Assembly: GCA_028818695.1 (NCBI GenBank)
Contig: JAPPNK010000007.1
Coordinates: 1 to 64,000, forward strand
Direction of reading: 5' to 3'
Length of the DNA: 64,000 nucleotides
Source: Candidatus Poribacteria bacterium
Lineage (GTDB): Bacteria; Poribacteria; WGA-4E; GCA-2687025
Positions 16,481 through 25,376 of this stretch are shown one piece after another (the first letter of the stretch is position 1; each line of letters opens with the position of its first letter). The translations under genes and the position numbers were made by a program. Under the pieces are notes generated by a model. It searched no databases. It was not told where the DNA came from and saw only the letters and a list, made by a program, of their open reading frames with translations.

Positions 16481-17272
16481 TTATGGGTTTCTCGCCATGT
16501 GACCATGTCCAGGCTGCTTCCGGTGGCACCAGCGGCACAAAACCTTTAGGTTGGAGGGGTCGTTGTTCGCCTTGTTCCCGTCGATATGGTGAACATGCAA
16601 ATTGTCTTTCTGATTTTGGCAATTATAGCCGCATTGTTGACATCTCCAGCCGACGTCGCTTCGGAGCTTGTACGAAATTTCGCTCCAGTTTGGCGTGTAT
16701 GCATTGAGAGGAGCTGTTTCGTTATTGTGCCGAGGCCGCCATGTGGTCGGCGTTTCCTGATACATCTCAAAAAACTCATCCAGCCTGAAATTACGATAGA
16801 TTTTGTTCCAATCCTGTCCGTGTTGGTTATAGCCCTTATACCGCAGCTTAGCGAGGCAGTTTTTGCAAACCTGCAACTTCCTATGGTCAGTTTTGACCCC
16901 ACCGCCCCAACCATTCCTCACATTGACCTGGAAAATCCCGTCTGTCCGATTTGAGACGACATACCGATTCCCCCTGTCGTTTTTTATCATTTTTCTGAGA
17001 GTCGAACAATGCGCAATGTGAAATTTTGGATTGCTGCCAAAGGTGTCAATGTCTCGAATATAAATCAACACATGCTCCCCCTCGTGCCTTAAAGTGCCGT
17101 CGGGTTTGAAGACGATATCTGGGAGGGGCACCACTTTGTCCCCTCTAGGCTTTGGCATCGGCTTCCAATTGTCCCACTTAATGGAGGGACGTTTGCGCGG
17201 CTCGTACTTCGCATCCATCGCGCGGTGCAGGCGATTCAGACCAGCATGTTCACGGAAATTGGGCAACTTCAT
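16481..17272 (-). CDS. HNH endonuclease, ZorE-like effector of Zorya-like motor 2
   Basis: A 263-residue protein with a C-terminal HNH nuclease domain: WRCQQCGY (first Cys pair, about residue 211), LHVHHIDGNKANND (catalytic HH and Asn, about 227-240) and LKVLCRWCH (second Cys pair and final His). The N-terminal half has another likely zinc site, HIAHCSTLRKM (about 83-93) paired with VCKNCLAKL. It begins MKLPNF, the same motif as the coiled-coil protein at 13462. Its ATG overlaps the zorB2 stop by 4 nt. In type II Zorya, ZorE is a single HNH-type protein that cuts or nicks DNA next to ZorA and ZorB, and this gene occupies the same place. DNA cleavage is inferred from the intact motif. Confidence 0.85.
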   Translation of the reverse strand: MKLPNFREHAGLNRLHRAMDAKYEPRKRPSIKWDNWKPMPKPRGDKVVPLPDIVFKPDGTLRHEGEHVLIYIRDIDTFGSNPKFHIAHCSTLRKMIKNDRGNRYVVSNRTDGIFQVNVRNGWGGGVKTDHRKLQVCKNCLAKLRYKGYNQHGQDWNKIYRNFRLDEFFEMYQETPTTWRPRHNNETAPLNAYTPNWSEISYKLRSDVGWRCQQCGYNCQNQKDNLHVHHIDGNKANNDPSNLKVLCRWCHRKQPGHGHMARNP

Positions 17273-18012
17273 TCTGCGATTCCTCCCTCTTGAATGATGC
17301 GGACGATGCGGTTCTCGGCGTTCGTACGGACGCGAAACTCTACACGCCGAGACTGATCCTCATCTTCAATCTTATCTTCATTGCTGTCATTTTTGAAGCG
17401 GAGCTTGCTGGACGAAAGCCCGTTCGCTGTCAAATGCTTTTGCGTCCATTTCCGCTCGCTCGGAACAGTATTTAAGACATGCTCCAACACGGAGCGCGTC
17501 CGGTCTTGAGACAGCTTCATGTTCCGAATATACGCCTTATTCGGCAAAAAATCCCCCCACTTGCTGGAGGTATGCCCCTCAATCCGTATCTCTTCGATAT
17601 CGTCTCGATACTTGTCCTGCGCGAGTATGCGAATATAGCGCGGAAAAAAGTCGTTCAGGATGCCTATAAACGGATCCTGCAGTTCCGCGCTAGCGTGCTT
17701 AAAAAGAACATCCGGGGCATGGAAACGCACCGATAAGGTCGGCTTGTCAATGGAGGCGTCCCACTCTTCCAGATCGCCTTCGAACTCTTGATACAGATCG
17801 TCGTACAGGTCGTTCTGAAGACGCTGGTAGGTGACGGCGATCTCCTTGATGCGGTCTCTGTCCACCTCAATTTTGTTTTTCTTCTCCTGCGCGTCCAGCA
17901 TGAAACTGAGCGCGACAAACAGGAAAATGACCATGAGACCGGCCATCATGTCGGAGATAGAGATCCATTGCCCCTCGTCCTGCTGTTCGGGAAGCTGCGA
18001 TTGGTCGTTCAT
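17269..18012 (-). CDS. ZorB-like MotB/OmpA-family motor protein (motor 2)
   Basis: A 247-residue homologue of the 15630 product. WISISDMMAGLMVIFLFVALSFMLD (about residues 16-40) gives the membrane helix with the candidate proton-binding Asp. A short coiled linker (QEKKNKIEVDRDRIKEI) precedes the OmpA-like domain, which has IRIEGHTSSKWG (about 142-153), MKLSQDRTRSVLEHVL and SRRVEFRVRT. The N-terminus is shorter and more acidic than in ZorB1. It starts 39 nt after zorA2 and overlaps the HNH gene at its end. It should anchor the motor to peptidoglycan. Confidence 0.87.
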   Translation of the reverse strand: MNDQSQLPEQQDEGQWISISDMMAGLMVIFLFVALSFMLDAQEKKNKIEVDRDRIKEIAVTYQRLQNDLYDDLYQEFEGDLEEWDASIDKPTLSVRFHAPDVLFKHASAELQDPFIGILNDFFPRYIRILAQDKYRDDIEEIRIEGHTSSKWGDFLPNKAYIRNMKLSQDRTRSVLEHVLNTVPSERKWTQKHLTANGLSSSKLRFKNDSNEDKIEDEDQSRRVEFRVRTNAENRIVRIIQEGGIAE

Positions 18013-18051
18013 CGTTCAAGCCTTCTTTCCAATGCCTGTTTTAAAATGTTC

Positions 18052-20162
18052 TCAGAACGACGGATCGCTCGGCGGAAAACGGCGGTTCAAATCTTCCGCT
18101 ATCCGAACAACGTCACGCAGTTTATCCGTAAGCGGCAGGTAGTCTTCAACGAACTTCTTCGAGAGCGTTTCCAGCGCGTCGATGAACGTATTCAGCGCTT
18201 TCGTGAGTTCTTCGCCTAGCGCTTTGTCCAACTCCTCCGTTTGCTGTGCCATGTTCTTGCCTGTTGTTTCAACGAGTTGCGTTATATGGTTGTTCATCTT
18301 CGTTGCAGTTTCTGTGACGCTCTGGTTCATGTCCTTGTGGGCTTGCTCAATCCCCCGGCTTGTGTTGTTGACGCTGCGCAGAGCTTCGGCGGCGGCGCTT
18401 GAGATGTCTCCGCTAGCGTTTTGGACGCTTTCGCTCATCTCGGTTTGAACTCTCTGAAAGTCCGTTATCAGCTCCATCTGGCTTTCCATGTTTTCAAGGG
18501 AGCTCTTGGCGGCGTTGGCAAATTCCATTACAGCCGTTCGGATCTGTGTGTTAACAGTCGCTTGGGTTAGATCGATTTGACGGCGCTGGCTCTCCATACT
18601 TGCGAGCGCGCTGTCTGCGGCGTTTTTGAACCCGTCCGCGGCCGTTTCGATTTGTTCGTTGACGTTCGTTTGCGTCTGTTCAAGATGCGTTCGTTGGGTT
18701 TCCATGCTCGACAGCGCCGTTTGCGTCGATTCCTCAAATCCAGCCGCTGTTTGCTCAATGCGGGTTTGCTGAGTTTCCATGCTGTCAAGCGACGCTGCAA
18801 CGGCGCCCTTGAACTCGTTCGAGGTCTCCAGTATCTGCGCGTTCACCCCCTCCTGAAACAACTGCATCTGGTTTCTCTGCTGACTCATGCTCTCAAGCGA
18901 CGCATCAACCGATTTTTTGAAATCTGCCGCGGCATCTCTCACCCCCGCGTTGACGATCTCTTGATTTTTTTCAATGCGCTCGCGCTGACCCGCCATACTC
19001 TCAAGCGACGCATCAACCGAACTCTTGAAGCCTGCCGCCGTCTCCTGTATCTGCGCATTCACCGTCCGTTGGTTTGTTTCAATCAGCGTCCGTTGATTCT
19101 CCATGGTTCTCAACGCGGCGCCGGCGGATTCCGTAAATCCGTTCGCCGTTGTCGTCAGCCCGTTCGTGATCTGCTCAATGTTCTGCTGTATCGCCGGGAA
19201 GGCGCTTCCGCCCGCTCGCCGAGACCCGCCAGCGCCTCAAGATGTGCGTTCATCTCTTCGTTACGGCCGCTCAGTTCGCCCAGTGCCTCTTCTAGTCGGT
19301 CGGCGACGCCCGCAAACGTCTCGCTCCGCTCAACAACGACTCCCATCGCCTGTTTACAGCTCTCCATCGCCACCTTGCAGCTCTCCATTGCCGCCGTTGA
19401 CCGCTCCACCAGCTCCTTATGTTCTTCCTGCCATGTGAGCATCCGACCGACCGCTTCATTGAGCTGCTTAAAGTTATCGCCGAACTGTTCGGTTAGCTTC
19501 TCGTTGAAATCGCGTATCACCCCCTCCAGTGCCTCGATGAGCGCTTTGGAGTTGTTCTCCGCCATCGATTCGGCAAATTTCTTAAATTCGCTGACGAGCT
19601 TGTCTTGCTTGCTGATGAGCTTTGTATGATTGTCGGAAAGGTCCTGGCGCATCAACTTCATCTGCGTCATCAGGGTTGTGTCGTTATCACCGACCAGGGC
19701 GCGCTCCACCGAATCGATCTTGTCTAAAAGCGTCGACTCGCCCTCTCCCGTGACTGCATTAGCGACAGCCTCCGTGTTCGCGTTGATCTCCTGAAAGCCG
19801 TTTTTCAGGAGATCAGCGAGCGTGTCGAGTGTGGCGCCTTCCGTCGTTGATACATCTTTCTTGCCTCGCAGCGCAATCTTGCCCAGAAAGATTCCCCTCA
19901 GTAAGACCGCAGTAGAGATTCCAGTTACGGAGGTGATGAACGCAGTACGGAGACCGTCCAGCAGACCAGGTATGCTGCCGTTGATGTCTCTTACGTCGAA
20001 TCCCCATAACCCGTACAGGATCCCCCCAAAAGTGCCGAGAATGCCTAAGACCGTCGCGAAATTGGGAATAGACGCTCGATTAGGCTTCTTCCGCAGCAAA
20101 ATCGCAAGAACGATTGAAACGACGACGATGAGCGCGCTATACGCCAGCGCTAGATTCAGCAT
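18052..20162 (-). CDS. ZorA-like motor protein (motor 2), split by one frameshift
   Basis: Read through one frame change, this encodes about 703 residues. The first part (ATG 20162, GGAG 9 nt upstream) has three membrane helices at about residues 4-22, 36-57 and 71-95, with VLGILGTFGGILYGLWGF and LLDGLRTAFITSVTGISTAVLL. It stops early at 19155. A second open frame, readable from at least 19200 down to 18052, continues directly (FPAIQQNIEQITNGL) and carries the rest of the tail. The total length of 2111 nt is one short of a whole number of codons, consistent with a single-base deletion. The tail contains about six 36-residue helical repeats (SLESM-QR- - -) and ends in LSKKFVEDYLPLTDKLRDVV, conserved with zorA1. 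It may be a sequencing error, a real null allele, or two genes. Confidence 0.75.
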
Positions 20163-20239
20163 TGAAATCTTCTCCGAATGTAAGGTTAATTTCAAAGACT
20201 AGCCTTAAACGCTGTCGGCGTCAAGAGAGACGCGGGGAT

Positions 20240-20330
20240 TTGCCGCTTGAATCGGGATATGCTGTTAGACGGCTGAGGACGGCTTCCGCGCGGACTCTGG
20301 ATTCCCGCTTGCGCGGGAATGACGGAGAGA
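20240..20330. repeat. Intergenic palindromic repeat upstream of the Zorya-like operon
   Basis: The core ATTCCCGCTTGCGCGGGAAT is at 20301-20320. The left flank (TTGAATCGGGATATGCTG near 20246) resembles sequences near 25281 and 58139, which defines a second arm type for this repeat family. The rest of 20163-20402 shows no gene, and I could not pick a convincing promoter in it. Confidence 0.6.
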
Positions 20331-20402
20331 GGGGCGGGAATGACGATCTGACAGGCGGTATGGGAAGGGATTTGGGCGCGTCCGCTCAAACATCGGTTTC
20401 GT

Positions 20403-22355
20403 TTAACGCGGAGGCAGCGTCCGCCGCAACCCGTCCAAAACGAGGCCGATGCGATGCGTCGGTATCGGCTCAAAACCGACCGCCCAAACGGGCGACTCTG
20501 GCAGAAGCGCGTAATCGTTCTCGTCCGCGTTCACAAAAAGCGGATCGCGCGCCTCCGCATAGTTGTCCTCCATGACCGTATGCGGCGCCGCCTCCGGCGC
20601 GATCTCATCCCGAACGCAGTTGTAGGTCAGGTTGCGCCGCACAACGTTGCCCTTCGGCGTCGCCGGCTCATCCTCCGCCACATGAACGAGCGTCGGGTAG
20701 CGCGTCGAATAGGGCGGCTCCTGATAATTCATCGCCCGCAGCTTTTCATACATGTTCCAAACGCCGCCGACAGAGATATGCGACTTCGCCCAACCCAGAC
20801 CCCGCGCGTCGATATGGACGGCGACCTCGCAGTCCACAAAGACGTTGTTTTCAACGCGGTTGTCGCGCCCGCCGCCGATGAACGCCGCTTTTGTTACGCG
20901 CGCGAAGATGTTGCCGACGATGGCGATGCCGCTCGCCGCGTCGTCCAGATAGACGGCGTTCGCGCGGTGGCTGCCCATGCCTGCGATGTCGCGCAGCAGA
21001 TTGCAGCGGATGATCGTCCCGCGCCCCGTCCAGTCGCGCCCCGTGTAGAAGCCGCCCACGTCGCCTGTTTCAAGGCACAGGTCGTAGAGCTCGTTGTATT
21101 CTAGAACATGGTCGTTTCCGCCGAAGAGAACCCCCGCGTGCGGCGCGTCATGGATTCGGCAGTGCGCGAGGCGGTTGCCTACGCCTCCGACGCCGACCGC
21201 CGGGCAGTAGGTTCGGCGCCATCGGCTGAAACGGCGTATATGGCAGTTTTCGACATTGTGGCGCGCGGGCGTCAGCGTTGCCCTGTCGCCGCCCGATACC
21301 CGAAGCCCAGAGTCGCCCGTCTCATAGACGTCGCAGCTGACGATGGAATGCTCTTTGCCTCCGGTCACGATGGCGCCGTCCGTCCCCGCGTTTCGGATGA
21401 CGCAGCCGTAAAGTCCGCACCCTTCGCCGCCTTCTATGCGGACAGCCGCGCCGCGGGACGCTTCAAACGCGATCCGCTCAAAACGGACATGGCGCGCCTC
21501 CTTCATGGAGAGTACCCTGTCGGCGATGGAGACGACCGCCGTTCCCGCCTCAATGTCGCTGGGCGGGTAAAAGCAGAGAACGCCCGTTTCGCGGTCTAGA
21601 TGCCATTCGCCGGGCGCGTCCAGCTCCTCCAGAACGTTCACAAAACGGAACCGCTGACCCGCCTTGTAGCCGTACACGCCATGCGGCGGCTCCGTTTCGA
21701 TGACGCCGTCTTGGATGGAGGCGACGCGCTCATACGAGTCCGCCCAGTCATGCGTCCAGTAGCCATGAACCCAGACATCGCGCAGCCGCCAAGTTTCCAT
21801 GCGCGCGTCTCGGCAGGAGAATCGATCCTCCTGCGGGCTTTCGAGACGAAGCCATCCGTCGTTCGGATACTGCGCCAGCGTCATCGGCTGGCCGTTGAAA
21901 AACAGCTCAAGCCCCGCTGAATATCCAGGGCGCCCCATTCCGCGCGGCGTCAATTCGCCGTATGCGTCAATACCCTGCGCTTTTAGATCGACGGCGACAA
22001 CATGCTCCCGTATGTTTGGTTTAAGGCGCGCTCCCAGCTGTCGTCCGACAGGCTCAAATCCGCGCACGACTCTGCCGCCGCTCAGAACGGCCGTTTCCCC
22101 CTCCTGCGATCGGTACACGACAGGGGCGTCTGCCGTTCCGCTATCCTCCGCGGTCAGCTCAAACGGCTCGCTCAATTCATACCGCCCGCCGCGCAAAATG
22201 ACGACCGCGCCCAATCGGTCCTTCCCGTGAAAACGGGAATCTTGGCGCAGCGCCCCGCGCGCTTCTTCTAAAGAGCCGAAAGGGCGCTCCTTAGAGCCGT
22301 CCGCTCCATGACCGCCTATAGGGGCGACGTATAGATGTACCGCGTCCGATGACAT
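20403..22355 (-). CDS. Right-handed parallel beta-helix protein (DUF1565/pectate-lyase-like)
   Basis: A 650-residue protein. It opens HLYVAPIGGHGADGSKERPFGSLEEA (about residues 5-30), the DUF1565-type start seen in beta-helix carbohydrate-active or surface proteins. Many short parallel-helix coils follow, such as GAAVRIEGGEGCGLYGCVIRNAG, NAVYLDDAASGIAIVGNIF and NRVENNVFVDCEVAVHID. No signal peptide is seen, so it may be cytosolic. ATG 22355 is preferred because AGGAG lies 6 nt upstream; an upstream extension to 22484 would be Arg-rich and lacks support. Residues about 37-47 (RQDSRFHGKDR) are encoded by an in-frame copy of the dispersed palindromic repeat (22221-22240). A polysaccharide lyase or glycosidase role is plausible but unproven. 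Confidence 0.75.
   Translation of the reverse strand: MSSDAVHLYVAPIGGHGADGSKERPFGSLEEARGALRQDSRFHGKDRLGAVVILRGGRYELSEPFELTAEDSGTADAPVVYRSQEGETAVLSGGRVVRGFEPVGRQLGARLKPNIREHVVAVDLKAQGIDAYGELTPRGMGRPGYSAGLELFFNGQPMTLAQYPNDGWLRLESPQEDRFSCRDARMETWRLRDVWVHGYWTHDWADSYERVASIQDGVIETEPPHGVYGYKAGQRFRFVNVLEELDAPGEWHLDRETGVLCFYPPSDIEAGTAVVSIADRVLSMKEARHVRFERIAFEASRGAAVRIEGGEGCGLYGCVIRNAGTDGAIVTGGKEHSIVSCDVYETGDSGLRVSGGDRATLTPARHNVENCHIRRFSRWRRTYCPAVGVGGVGNRLAHCRIHDAPHAGVLFGGNDHVLEYNELYDLCLETGDVGGFYTGRDWTGRGTIIRCNLLRDIAGMGSHRANAVYLDDAASGIAIVGNIFARVTKAAFIGGGRDNRVENNVFVDCEVAVHIDARGLGWAKSHISVGGVWNMYEKLRAMNYQEPPYSTRYPTLVHVAEDEPATPKGNVVRRNLTYNCVRDEIAPEAAPHTVMEDNYAEARDPLFVNADENDYALLPESPVWAVGFEPIPTHRIGLVLDGLRRTLPPR
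22221..22240. repeat. Palindromic repeat core inside a coding region
   Basis: CTTCCCGTGAAAACGGGAAT is a slightly decayed copy of the intergenic hairpin core. It lies in frame within the beta-helix gene and encodes QDSRFHGK on the minus strand. Confidence 0.55.
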
Positions 22356-22380
22356 GGCGCTCCTCCGCGTTCGGTTTCCG

Positions 22381-24090
22381 TTATTCCGCTTCAAGACGGC
22401 GCGCCTCATCCAGCAGCGCCTGCAGGTTAAACTCCTCAATCGGGACGATCTCGCGGTCGGTCGCTCGGCGCAGCTTCGTCTCATAAGCGTCCTGCGCCAG
22501 GGTGCGCTCGCTCACCGTCACACGCGCCGGCAAACCGATCAGGTCCGAGTCCTTGAACTTCACCCCTGGCGACTCGTTTCGGTCGTCGTAAAGCGGCTCA
22601 AAGCCTTCGTCCGTCCACTTCTCATACAGCGCGTCCGCCGCCTCTTGAACCGCCTTCCCCCTCCCGACAGGCACAATATGAACCTGGAACGGCGCGACCG
22701 AAACGGGAAACAGAATGCCGTCTGCGTCATAGTTCGCCTCCACCGCCGACGCAAGCAGACGCCCAACGCCGATGCCGTAGCATCCCATGACGATCGGTTT
22801 TTGCCGTCCGTTTTCGTCCAGGAAGGTCGCCCCCATCGCTTCGCTGTACTTGACGCCGAGTTTGAAAATGTTGCCGACCTCAATGCCGTTTGCCGCTTCC
22901 AGCGCGCCGCCGCAGCTCGCGCACGGAGAGCCGTCCTGCGCCAGCGCAATGTCCGCGCAGATGTCCCACGCAAAGTCGCGCGGCATGTTCACATTTTTAA
23001 AATGAAAACCCTTTCGGTTCGCCCCGGCGACGCCGTTCGTTTGATCTAGCAGGGAATCGTCTCCGACAATGAGAGACGGCTCCGCGCCGATGGGCGACGC
23101 ATAGCCAGGGACAATGCCCGCCGCGCGTATCTCCGAATCCTCCGCCGGACGCAGCGCCTTTCCAACGGCGTTCGCCAGCTTCGTTTCGTTCACCTCAAGA
23201 TCGCCGCGTATGCCCGCAAAAACAAGCCCGTCCTCCGACATATACAGAACCGCCTTGATCGTTTGAGCCGTCGGAACGGAGAGAAAATCTGCCACCTCCG
23301 CTATCGTTTCGCAGTTCGGCGTCGAGACCTCCTCCATCGGCAGCGGATCGCCAAAGGAGCGCTTTCCCTTCTCAAAGACGGCGATCTCGGCGTTCGCGGT
23401 GTAGTCGCACCCCTTACAGAGCGCGAGCCGATCCTCCCCCGACGGCGTGACAAGCATGAACTCATGCGCCGCCGTTCCTCCAATCATCCCAGGGTCCGAC
23501 TCCACCGAAACGGCTGGAACGCCGCACCGCTCAAAAATGCGCGCGTAAGCGTCGTACATACGCTCATAGGTCTCGTCCAGCCCCGCCTCGTCCGCATGGA
23601 ACGAGTAAGCGTCCTTCATCTTGAATTCGCGGACGCGAATCAGCCCGGCGCGCGGGCGCAGCTCGTCTCGAAATTTCAACTTGATCTGGTACGCGGTGAG
23701 CGGCAGCTGGCGGTAGGAGCTGATCTCCGTGCGGGCGTGCGTCGTCACCGCCTCCTCGTGCGTCATCGCCAGCACATTTTCGCGCCCGTTATGGTCTTTG
23801 AACGCAAGCAGCTCGCGTCCCGCCAGCGCTTCATACCGCCCCGATTCCTGCCACAATTCAGCGGGCTGAACAAGCGGCATGTCCATCTCCTGCCCGCCGA
23901 CAGCGTTCATCTCCTCGCGTATGATTTGCTCAATCTTCAGTGAGGAACGGCTTCCCAGCGGCATCAGCGTGAAGAGACCCGCGCCCAGCTGACGAATAAA
24001 ACCGGCGCGCGCGAGCAGCTGATGGCTCGGTATCTGCGCATCCGCTGGATTGTCCCGCAGCGTGCGCCCAAAAAGTTGCGATTGACGCAT
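22381..24090 (-). CDS. proS: Prolyl-tRNA synthetase
   Basis: A 569-residue class II synthetase, normal length for the bacterial (E. coli-type) form with an editing insertion. Motif 1 is in GLFTLMPLGSRSSLKIEQIIREEMNAVGGQE (about residues 38-68). Motif 2 is FRDELRPRAGLIRVREFKMKDAYSF (about 140-164). The YbaK-like editing domain lies between about 230 and 380 (VPTAQTIKAVLYM, NETKLANAVG). Motif 3 is GCYGIGVGRLLASAVEA (about 430). A C-terminal anticodon-binding domain includes IVPVGRGKAVQEAADALYEKW. It charges tRNA-Pro in the cytosol. It is 3 nt upstream-adjacent to the leuB-like stop, so it is likely co-transcribed with that gene. Confidence 0.96.
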   Translation of the reverse strand: MRQSQLFGRTLRDNPADAQIPSHQLLARAGFIRQLGAGLFTLMPLGSRSSLKIEQIIREEMNAVGGQEMDMPLVQPAELWQESGRYEALAGRELLAFKDHNGRENVLAMTHEEAVTTHARTEISSYRQLPLTAYQIKLKFRDELRPRAGLIRVREFKMKDAYSFHADEAGLDETYERMYDAYARIFERCGVPAVSVESDPGMIGGTAAHEFMLVTPSGEDRLALCKGCDYTANAEIAVFEKGKRSFGDPLPMEEVSTPNCETIAEVADFLSVPTAQTIKAVLYMSEDGLVFAGIRGDLEVNETKLANAVGKALRPAEDSEIRAAGIVPGYASPIGAEPSLIVGDDSLLDQTNGVAGANRKGFHFKNVNMPRDFAWDICADIALAQDGSPCASCGGALEAANGIEVGNIFKLGVKYSEAMGATFLDENGRQKPIVMGCYGIGVGRLLASAVEANYDADGILFPVSVAPFQVHIVPVGRGKAVQEAADALYEKWTDEGFEPLYDDRNESPGVKFKDSDLIGLPARVTVSERTLAQDAYETKLRRATDREIVPIEEFNLQALLDEARRLEAE

Positions 24091-24093
24091 CGT

Positions 24094-25176
24094 TCAGCCT
24101 TTTCCTGCGCGGCGCACCTCCGCCGCAATCAGATTGCCCGCCTCGGAGGTCGACATGCCCATGCGCCCCGCTCCTAGATCGGCGATCTTGCCGCCCGCCA
24201 GGACAGACGCCACCGCGCCCTCCACCGCCGAAGCCGCCTTCGCCTCCCCCAGATGGTCAAGCATCATTCCCGCCGCGGCGATGGCGGCGATCGGGTTGAT
24301 CTTGCCCTGCCCTGTGTAGCGCGGCGCGGAACCATGGATCGGCTCAAACATGGAGACGCCCTCAGGGTTCAGGTTGCCCGACGCCGCGACGCCCATCCCT
24401 CCCTGAATGACCGCGCCCAGATCGGTGATGATGTCGCCCAGCTGGTTGTCCGTCACAACAACATCGAACCACTCAGGGTTCTTGACAAACCACATGCATG
24501 CGGCGTCCACATGGGCGTATTCGCGCTGAATGTCGGGATAGTCCGCCTCGCCGACCTCATCGAAGGCGCGCTGCCATGTGTCATGCACAAACGTGAGAAC
24601 GTTCGTTTTGGCGACGAGATGGAGCTGCTTCATCTTGTCCCGCTTGCGCGCCAGCTCAAAGGCGTAACGCACAGCGCGCTCAACGCCAAAGCGCGTCGTA
24701 ACATGAATCTGCGTCGACACCTCCTGCGGCGTCCCTTTGTATTGAATGCCGCCCGCGCCGGAGTAGATGCCCTCTGTGTTTTCGCGCACCACCACAAAAT
24801 CGATCTCTTCAGGTCCCTTGTCTGCCAACGGGCACGGAACGCCCGGGTACAGCTTGATGGGGCGCAGGTTGATGTACTGGTCAAGATCGAACCGTATTTT
24901 GAGAAGAATGCCTTTTTCTAAAATGCCGGGCGCGACATCGGGATGTCCGATGGCGCCGAGGAAGATGGCGTTGAAACTGCGAAACTCCTCGACGGCGGAG
25001 TCGGGCAGAACATCGCCCGTGGCGAGATACATGTCGCCGCCGAAGCCGTAGGACTGCGTTTCGTAATTGAAGCCGAAGGTCTCGGCGGCGGCATCCACAA
25101 TCTTCATCGCCTCGTCCGTTACTTCAGGACCGATGCCGTCGCCCGGTATCACGGCGATCTGGTGCGTCGCGCTCAT
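24094..25176 (-). CDS. leuB: 3-isopropylmalate dehydrogenase-type beta-decarboxylating dehydrogenase
   Basis: A 360-residue NAD-dependent decarboxylating dehydrogenase of the isocitrate/isopropylmalate family. It starts [17 protein letters not shown]. The substrate loop reads [22 protein letters not shown] (about residues 90-111), close to actinobacterial-type Leu[13 protein letters not shown], the catalytic Tyr/Lys region [12 protein letters not shown] and [29 protein letters not shown] are all present. LeuB oxidises 3-isopropylmalate in leucine synthesis. Tartrate dehydrogenase is an alternative because the two families intergrade. No leuA, leuC or leuD is adjacent. The proS gene follows within 3 nt. 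Confidence 0.8.
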   Translation of the reverse strand: MSATHQIAVIPGDGIGPEVTDEAMKIVDAAAETFGFNYETQSYGFGGDMYLATGDVLPDSAVEEFRSFNAIFLGAIGHPDVAPGILEKGILLKIRFDLDQYINLRPIKLYPGVPCPLADKGPEEIDFVVVRENTEGIYSGAGGIQYKGTPQEVSTQIHVTTRFGVERAVRYAFELARKRDKMKQLHLVAKTNVLTFVHDTWQRAFDEVGEADYPDIQREYAHVDAACMWFVKNPEWFDVVVTDNQLGDIITDLGAVIQGGMGVAASGNLNPEGVSMFEPIHGSAPRYTGQGKINPIAAIAAAGMMLDHLGEAKAASAVEGAVASVLAGGKIADLGAGRMGMSTSEAGNLIAAEVRRAGKG

Positions 25177-25301
25177 AATCTCTGGGAATCCCCTCTATGC
25201 GGTTTCGACTCGCGTTTCTCAACGGCGGTTATGATACCACATCTCTTCCCTTCAGACAGGTTCTGCCGCGGAAATAAGCGCTTGAATTGGGATATGCCGC
25301 T

Positions 25302-25342
25302 GGATGTGAACGGGGACAGGTTCTGCGCTGTCGTTCACATCC
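25302..25342. other. Inverted repeat in a 200-nt intergenic region
   Basis: GGATGTGAAC at 25302-25311 is the perfect complement of GTTCACATCC at 25333-25342, with a 21-nt loop. GACAGGTTCTG also occurs as a direct repeat at 25256 and 25315. The region lies between two genes on the minus strand and could hold a terminator or a protein-binding site. No T-run is present. Confidence 0.35.
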
Positions 25343-25376
25343 TGTTCAGAAAATGCCGCCGTCTTGACGATGCTTG

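Noticed and set aside
14115-18012. MotAB-like genes as flagellar stators or ExbBD/TolQR transport motors
   Set aside because: There are no flagellar, TonB or Tol-Pal genes nearby, the MotA-like proteins have very long coiled tails, and adjacent HNH and MKLPxF genes fit Zorya instead.
18052-19200. CRISPR-like or satellite array
   Set aside because: The 108-nt periodicity is protein-level repetition with diverged DNA, with no identical repeats separated by spacers. No CRISPR array was seen anywhere in the window.
19150-19230. Programmed -1 ribosomal frameshift in zorA2
   Set aside because: No X-XXY-YYZ slippery heptamer is seen where both frames are open.
18052-20195. Two separate genes, a short ZorA and a stand-alone tail protein
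   Set aside because: The tail frame has no good start codon with a ribosome site, and the two frames join into one normal ZorA layout if a single base is restored.
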